Source: Beverwykella pulmonaria (taxonomy: Eukaryota; Ascomycota; Dothideomycetes; Pleosporales; Melanommataceae). Taken from it: a DNA stretch of 64,000 nt. A program made the translations under genes and the position numbers. Location of the stretch: assembly GCA_001599595.1 (NCBI GenBank), contig BCHH01000001.1, positions 3,873,068 to 3,937,067 of the forward strand, in the 5' to 3' direction. The notes beneath the pieces were generated by a model. That model did not search any database and was not told the DNA's origin. It saw only the letters and a list, made by a program, of their open reading frames with translations. Numbering within the stretch: position 1 is the stretch's first letter; the number at the start of each line of letters is the position of its first letter. Of the stretch, positions 58,991 through 64,000 are shown in pieces.

Positions 58991-59018
58991 NGACGACGAC
59001 GACGACGNNGNNNNGCGN
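58991..59018. repeat. GAC trinucleotide run with unresolved bases
   Basis: A (GAC)n run with N calls at 58991, 59008-59009, 59011-59014 and 59018, near the transposase start codon. On the coding strand it encodes a Ser run. The Ns suggest collapsed or ambiguous reads over a repeated sequence. Confidence 0.8.
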
Positions 59019-60517
59019 GGCATACGATTCTGGGACGTCAAGAAGGACCTCATATTGAAGGGTGTCGGGCTGTGACCAGGGGAGAGAGTTGAGTTTATTA
59101 TGGAGATTTGACGAATCCGGCATCAAATCTCCACAGCTTATCACCGGCGCCCTTGGCAGGTCTCATCTCCAGCCTCAACACCAATAAAAAGTCTGTATAG
59201 GGCAGTTACTGCAGTAACTACAGCCTCATCCATCAGTCGGTTACGGAGGGGGGTCCCCTTACTGACCGACTGCCCAGGAATCCGACTGTTAGTAACAGTA
59301 ACTAACAGTCGGACCGACTATTGGGAACGATGGTGGGAAACGCTCCCGTAGACGTGGAGAATATAGTGAGTTCATGATCTCGTTGACAAATATGTGTATT
59401 TATATGTGTTATCAAGGTCGTTTATTGCGATCATTCCCGTTTTGAGCTTGTAGAAAAGAAGATGCTGAGCAGAGACATCTACCGAGACAAGAGTAAGTCT
59501 AGGCTTCAAGGAGAAGAAATTCAGATCGAGACTTAAGGGCTGACGACCGCTAGTTACCAAGAACCTCGTGAACTACCGGCATTGCTTTGGTCACATTAAA
59601 GACATAATTGGGGAGTTTACTGCATTAGCAGTGACAACGAACCCAGTAGTAGCGTATTCGAAAAAGAACCGTGTAACGAATGAGTTTGAGACCTCGTATA
59701 GGGAACAGGCAGCTCAGCTTCAGATATGTCCATGGTTTGTGGACTGGGTTAAAAGCCACCGGTTCAAGCTACATAACGATGTGGCTAGATCAAACATAGG
59801 CAGGGCCGTTATCATGTTAGCAGAATCCTGGAACTTTGGACTCACTCAGATTGGTGTGTAGCTGAATCGCTAGGTGGGACAATATTACTAACATCTAAAA
59901 TTACAGATGCCTTTTCTCTTCTTGACAAAGTCCTATTACATGAGATGACGCATGGGAGACCAATCTGGTGGCACGAGTACGATGATGGGGTACAGTATGG
60001 TCTTGATGATGTAAGATTTATTCGGCTATAACCGTAGTATCAGACGTCTAATATGGTTTTTAGGTGAGAAACCCTAAGACTGGACCGCTCATGCCATTAT
60101 TTAGTGGCTTGCCAGCCTATGGTTGGAAGTGGGCACGGGAACTTGCCATATTTGGAGAAGATGTGGGCGGGGTGACCAATCCTAAAAAGGTTGCTGCAGA
60201 CAATAATGCAGATTCTGTTGCCCTCTTCGGAAGTGGTAAGTTACCCTTTCTAAATTGTATTCCAGGATCGGCTCTTGAAATACTCACGTTGATTGAACAG
60301 CATGTAAGCTCTTGGACGATAGCTGGTCAAGAAAGGTAGATCGCAAAGGTAGAATCATTCCAAATGTGTAGGAGTACAGTATAAAAAAAAGCAAGGGATG
60401 GTGCAGATTGGAGAAGGACGAACACAAGTATGGTAGGACCTTTCAGACATTCAACGTTGTAGATAGGTTTCGAAGTGTAGAGTACACTTTCAAGCTCATC
60501 ATTCGTAAAGCATACAT

Positions 60518-61453
60518 CTAAAAATTATTCGAACAAGCGCTGATGGGCCTTTCCCTCACGTGCACCTTGAAGTTGATCGTTCCAAGTGCCATTTTGACTG
60601 TAACCGGAAGCTCAAAGTTCATCTCGACATCAAAGATAGGTGAACGAATCGAGTTCAGAGGTTGTAGTACAGCCAGAATAGACTCATCGTCGATGATCTG
60701 GGGATGTGCAGGAGGTTCGCGATGGACGAAGTGCCATATCATAATATCAAGTGTGAGTGAACGAAGGCTGTACAAGTCTTTAAGGGCTAGGCAGCATTTT
60801 TCCCAGTGCACAAAATTCTCAGGCGGGAAACCCTTTATTTTCGACCAAAATTTCCAGGGAATGAGAAACACGGTCGACATGTGCATGCGACGAATGGCGT
60901 GCCATTGGGGCTTTGGCAGTATCGATCTCAGAGCAAGAACGCCCTTCGCACCTTTGAAACTGAACTCGTTTTCAGTGTACAGGACGAGAAGAGCCTCTTT
61001 GTAACTATCGAAGTCAGTTATCTGCAATATGGGAGCTGAAAATACTGACAGCAAGCGGCAAGTCAATAACAGCGCCAATAGTTTGTCGTTTGTGTGCGGT
61101 GTCAAAACATGGACACGCGCTACTGAATCTTCTTCCAAATACCACCCATAGCATGTATGCTGCCATGTAGGAAATGGCGAAGCCATATCTTTACAGCGAC
61201 AACGACCAATGTACCCGGACCGGTCATCCCATTCGAAAACGTGCATTGGTCGGATCGGATCTCCCAGTACGGCTTCATAGACCAAAATGCGCAACTCGGC
61301 CGAGAGCTTACTGAATATTGGAGACTGCTCTTGAGCATTAGCGGGATGCAGCCGGATGGGTTCTCCGAGCGGCACGTATGGCTTCCGAGGATTTATGAAT
61401 GGTTGGTGCCGAGGTGGTTTTTTATGGAATTTATCTCGAATAAATTTACGCAT
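60518..61453 (-). CDS. DUF7730-like protein
   Basis: Exons 61453-61050 and 61004-60518 give 296 aa. The 45-nt intron (GTCAGT..GATAG with an AACTGAC branch site) is a multiple of three and has no stop, so an unspliced frame is also open. Removing it gives the family phrase LLALLLTCRLLYKEALLVLYTENEFSF, which is broken by 15 odd residues otherwise. The F-box-like start is FSKLSAELRILVYEAVLGDP at about 45-65. The N-terminus MRKFIRDKFHKKPPRHQ is basic like that of the other DUF7730-like gene at 49.2 kb. Frame upstream of 61453 is open to 61558 but has no ATG. Function unknown. Confidence 0.82.
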   Translation of the reverse strand: MRKFIRDKFHKKPPRHQPFINPRKPYVPLGEPIRLHPANAQEQSPIFSKLSAELRILVYEAVLGDPIRPMHVFEWDDRSGYIGRCRCKDMASPFPTWQHTCYGWYLEEDSVARVHVLTPHTNDKLLALLLTCRLLSVFSAPILQITDFDSYKEALLVLYTENEFSFKGAKGVLALRSILPKPQWHAIRRMHMSTVFLIPWKFWSKIKGFPPENFVHWEKCCLALKDLYSLRSLTLDIMIWHFVHREPPAHPQIIDDESILAVLQPLNSIRSPIFDVEMNFELPVTVKMALGTINFKVHVRERPISACSNNF

Positions 61454-63100
61454 GGTGAAAGGTCGAAGCTCGACGGGTGGAATTTGAATGTGCGGACGAC
61501 GAAAAGAAGGGAAGAGCAGAGCGGGTAGGTATGGGTGTTGCGGGGCCAGGTGCGGCACAGCAGGGTGGCACGAGCAGCCCTTTCCTATTTGTTAGGTTCT
61601 TTAATCGGTGTTTCTTTTAGCAGAGATCTTGTGAGTCTTCCCTTTATCAATCTACCCGCTTCTGCCTTGTTTCTACCCTTTATGAGGTACAAAGTTAGCG
61701 TAGAGGATTTAGCAAGCAACTTCACATTTTTTTCCTGTCTCTGCACTACCATATCTTTTTACTATCATTTATTATTTATTCCATTTACGGTCTGGTACCG
61801 GCTCTGGTTGGAGCCATGCAGACTTTTGCCCAAGGAAAAACCTATCCACAAGGAAAATCCTTCGTGTGCCTTATATACTGTTAGTACGCTCTTGAGCGTA
61901 TGTAGCTATTTCCTTAACAATCGACCGCCCGTCCTGTCACACTTGCCCCTGTGTGTAGAGGAAATCAAGAAAGAGAGATTGAGGGAAAGTAGGTGGTAGG
62001 GGTAGGAGAGAGAGAGGAAGGAAGGAAGGAGAGGGAGAAGAGGGAGAGGGAGAGAAGGAGAGAAGGGAGAGGGCAGGGTTCAGGCATTCCTTTCGTCGTC
62101 GTTACACCTTCGCTCCCACGTTGATAGTCCAGTTGAAGTTTAGAGGAAACATCTTGATAAAAACAGGAAGATGTTATATAAATATTAGAAGTTTAGCGCA
62201 AGACTTAGTAGCGGCTCTGCATTTAGCACATTTACTATTATTGTCGGTATACCCGCCCGTGAAATGGGAAGGTACTCTGGACGCTGTTAATCGACTGCCC
62301 GTGGGTTTCGCAGAACGCTAGTCCACGGCGGTGCAAGAGCGCAGGGTACGGTAGAAAGAGTATGGATTGCTTGTGACTACGAATCTTCTACGTAGCAAGG
62401 GCTAGCAGCGACGTCGAAGTCCTCTGCTAGCTTGCCAATTGTAGGTTTTGATTCTCGGGTTCGTCCTCCTTCTAAATTGCCGGGGCCGTATATTTATGCC
62501 TGTGCGGATCTCGCTCGCTTACCAGTAATCCACACAGTCCCCCTTCTGAGTCATCGTTATCTATAGAGCAATCCACCGTAATACCAACAATTATAGATGT
62601 TTATTTTAAACTAGCTACAGTTATAGATGTGACAGATATCCATCTAAAGTTTGTCAAGTGCTGTGTAGAACTTGCAGATCTACACTATCAGCTTGAAGAG
62701 TAACACCTCTCCCTGCGCGGAGAGAAAACCAAGGTAAATTATCAAGACCCACAAGAAAGATTGCTCGTAACATTCATAAAATAGCCCCTCAACCACTAGC
62801 AAATATATTATAAGCCCGTCTATTAATAAAATTATGCAGGGGTCTTATTTGAACACCAAATGGTCGTTTCTCGTCCCTTTGCCTGCATAAATAGGCATTT
62901 TGATGATATATTGGACGTAGCAACGGAATCAAATCTATTCTTTTACAGTTTTTACGCCCAATTATCATTTTCCTATACGTAATCATTCCTTACAATCATA
63001 CCAGCGTTAATTAAAAGCACGTTCTTGATATGCTCAGCCGTTAAAATGAATCAAAAGGAAATTTGGAAAATGAGTTGTCGCTCTATAGTCTAGTGTGGCC
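61454..63100. other. AT-rich gene-poor region with purine tract and one orphan frame
   Basis: 1.65 kb. A purine-only tract of about 80 bp (GGAA, GAGG and GAGA units) occupies 62000-62079. A frame ending at 62703 stays open for about 75 codons and includes ESSLSIEQSTVIPTIIDV and CCVELADLHYQLEE; it has no recognisable domain and no ATG and may be a relic. A 154-codon frame at 61535-61999 lacks an ATG at its start and domain support. Nothing else is recognised. Confidence 0.5.
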
Positions 63101-63559
63101 AGTTGAGAGATTTTCCTAAAGATACAGAATTGGAGCTGTTGGGAGTATATAGAACGTGATGATCACGTGGTGATGTCGTGATCACGTGACAATCATGTGA
63201 AACACTAGTGATACTTGGCGGCAGAGGAAGGATACGATCCTCCTGACCGCACCTCACATAGAGACAGACAATGAACAAGAACCACGTTTGAACCCCCATT
63301 GCAATTGCAATAGCCTTGTGTTACCAACAGGAGCACTTTCGTCTATAGGATGGGTCTCAAAAGCGACCTATCGGCCTGTGGGTCACATGATGAGTCACCT
63401 TGATGTTTGCTCATGTGACTCACCTCTATGTTTGCGATTCACTATCTTGACAGGCTCCTAGCGTGCTTGGTAAGACTATAGATATCTCTTTGGTAGCTCC
63501 TCGTCGATAGAATCAATGTCAATTATCTTTCTCTCTATCTACTTCGTCACATCACGACA
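63101..63559 (-). repeat. LTR-like segment, copy 2 (possible solo LTR)
   Basis: On the minus strand it starts TGTCGTGATGTGACGAAGTA at 63559, follows copy 1 (51102 onward) for about 150 bp, then diverges, and has a TATATACTCC box near 63150 and an end CTCTCAACT at 63101. Flanks are TGGCC (63096-63100) and CGGCC (63560-63564), an imperfect 5-bp duplication differing by one transition. No retrotransposon proteins are next to it. It contains the CACGTGATCATCACG palindromic cluster at about 63155-63185. Confidence 0.55.
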
Positions 63560-63560
63560 C

Positions 63561-63958
63561 GGCCTTTTCAAGCTATTCATAAACCTGCATCGGTTGGAAC
63601 TGTGTCGAGAGTGCCTAGGAGTAGCTCATAAAGAGCACTCCTGCCTCATGGCGCCTATCCAGAAGAATACCTTAGAGTTAATGGGCCACAATTCCCGACC
63701 TTATCTGCTTATGGACCTTGATATGAGAGGCGAACGGGCAGACTTGATACTGCCACTTCCCTAAAAAAGGCTCAGCTGCGTGCATTTACTGGGATTTTTG
63801 AGGGCTATCATCGTTGGGACATACTGAACGCCACGGACTCTGATAAGCAGGAGAAACTTTTGGAAATTGTTTCCAAAGCACAGGTGAAGGGGAATTGGTC
63901 ACGTTCTGACGGAGAAAATTGGAGGGTTGCAACTTCCAAGCTCCTGGCCTCCCTTTAG
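63561..63958 (+). pseudogene. Gene fragment with frameshift, unknown family
   Basis: Directly after the LTR-like copy, one plus frame encodes LFKLFINLHRLELCRECLGV and further to LILPLP, where it stops at 63762-63764. An overlapping frame shifted by one base then runs SLKKAQLRAFTGIFEGYHRW to a stop at 63956-63958. The change of frame falls at CCCTAAAAAAGG. Both parts have coding-like composition, so this looks like the 3' remains of one gene, broken upstream by the LTR and shifted in the A-run, or a gene with an intron I cannot place. CRECLG plus HKEHSC could be a degenerate zinc ligand set. No family is recognised. Confidence 0.4.
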
Positions 63959-64000
63959 GAATCAGAATCCCTTTCTATTCACTGCAAAAAAAGAATAACT

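Larger units (their letters stand above)
55464..59053 (-). pseudogene. RIP-damaged hAT transposase
   Basis: One minus-strand frame, read through many TAG stops and across the nested element, gives hAT landmarks in order. The N-terminus (MRSFLTSQNRM) leads to a BED-like finger stretch WLCKTCHLKG near 58600. The core includes SVDV then TSPNYFLFLVVVAYF, FVGDNATNNAKLI and HYIHCAGYIINLVVKALIYS. The C-terminal dimerisation block reads RDPIT..HYVGKKQYPILYK and LSIPTTSCKCKRCFSKARRT. Stops sit where Trp or Gln is expected, for example two consecutive TAG at 55794-55799 in DPITxx. That pattern is what C-to-T changes on the coding strand or G-to-A on the other produce, that is RIP. No active transposase can come from this copy. 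Confidence 0.88.
55334..59332. mobile_element. hAT-superfamily DNA transposon, 3,999 bp
   Basis: Terminal inverted repeats are CATCGTTTCCAACAGTCGG at 55334 and, inward from 59332 on the minus strand, CATCGTTCCCAATAGTCGG: 17 of 19 match, both differences being transitions. Each end is flanked by the perfect 8-bp duplication GTGGGAAA (55326-55333 and 59333-59340). Ends beginning CA and an 8-bp duplication are diagnostic of hAT. Subterminal parts are rich in GTAACT/AGTTAC and CGACCGAC motifs, possible transposase-binding sites. The interior encodes a dead transposase on the minus strand and is interrupted by another element. A few unresolved bases (N) lie between 58991 and 59018. Confidence 0.95.
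55023..60339 (+). pseudogene. Secreted zinc metallopeptidase gene disrupted by a hAT transposon
   Basis: Coding parts are 55023-55333, 59341-59365, 59417-59492, 59554-59853, 59907-60010 and 60064-60339. Skipping the transposon plus one 8-bp target copy leaves an intact 363-codon frame. It starts with a signal peptide (MVISKFFLSILWLLPSLALS). The zinc site HEMTHG lies at 249-254 of that frame, followed by WWHEYDD, which fits the Asp-zincin (deuterolysin-like) peptidases of fungal secretomes. VVYCDHSRFEL and ADSVALFGS are further family phrases. As it stands, translation enters the transposon and stops at 55373 after 116 codons. A 30-nt stretch at 60237-60266 has intron-like ends (GTAAGT..CAG) but is probably coding. 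The host parts carry no other stop, so the disruption looks recent. Confidence 0.85.

Noticed and set aside
60237..60266. 30-nt intron in the last exon of the metallopeptidase
   Set aside because: Ends are intron-like (GTAAGT, TTCCAG), but 30 nt is below the usual minimum for splicing and the frame is open without removal.
61535..61999. Hydrophobic open frame of about 154 codons
   Set aside because: It begins at GTG with no ATG, has no domain and lies in the upstream region of the DUF7730-like gene.
62391..62480. Possible tRNA gene suggested by a GGTTCG-like T-arm motif
   Set aside because: No cloverleaf with a matching acceptor stem or A-box could be formed on either strand.

Overview
The window is nuclear DNA of a filamentous ascomycete (Pezizomycotina). 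The gene complement and compact intron style point to a Dothideomycete, but that class-level placement is inference. The evidence for the group is short 44-75 nt introns with GT..AG borders and CTAAC/CTGAC-type branch sites, typical filamentous-fungal families (SamB, Pth11-like rhodopsin-domain protein, CorA-like transporter, Dnf3-type flippase, DUF1446, GMC oxidoreductase), and transposon relics whose damage looks like repeat-induced point mutation (RIP).

Positions 1-50 kb are a GC-balanced housekeeping segment. From left to right it holds: the 5' part of a phosducin-like protein (minus); a G-protein beta subunit (minus); an adenosine/N6-methyl-AMP deaminase (plus, divergent from the beta subunit); a TauD-type dioxygenase (minus) divergent from an UNC93/DUF895 transporter (plus); a degenerate EF-hand protein with a one-codon first exon; a Golgi GDPase (plus); a CorA-like transporter (minus) divergent from the MYND protein SamB (plus); a Dnf3-type P4 flippase (plus); a Pth11-like seven-helix membrane protein (minus); a GMC oxidoreductase (plus); a PPPDE-thioredoxin-PUL fusion (plus); an F-box protein (plus); an AtuA-like DUF1446 protein (plus); a prenylcysteine-lyase-like flavoprotein (plus) and a small DUF7730-like protein (plus). 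Spliced models were assembled by eye; nearly all junctions are supported by frame and by family-typical sequence across them.

Positions 50-64 kb are different: AT-richer, gene-poor and full of mobile DNA. They contain a TA-flanked inverted-repeat element carrying an LTR-like segment, a six-exon cysteine-rich secreted protein of no family I recognise, and a secreted zinc metallopeptidase gene cut by a 3,999-bp hAT transposon. That hAT has an exact 8-bp target duplication, holds a RIP-riddled transposase on the minus strand, and has itself been hit by a 917-bp TA-flanked fold-back element. A second DUF7730-like gene, a second LTR-like copy and a frameshifted gene fragment follow.

Two functional links stand out. 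The phosducin-like protein and G-beta are close neighbours on one strand, and phosducin-like proteins are the chaperones of G-beta/gamma assembly. The TauD-like dioxygenase and the transporter share one promoter region. The metallopeptidase, the secreted cysteine-rich protein and the repeats form what looks like a fast-evolving secretome island.
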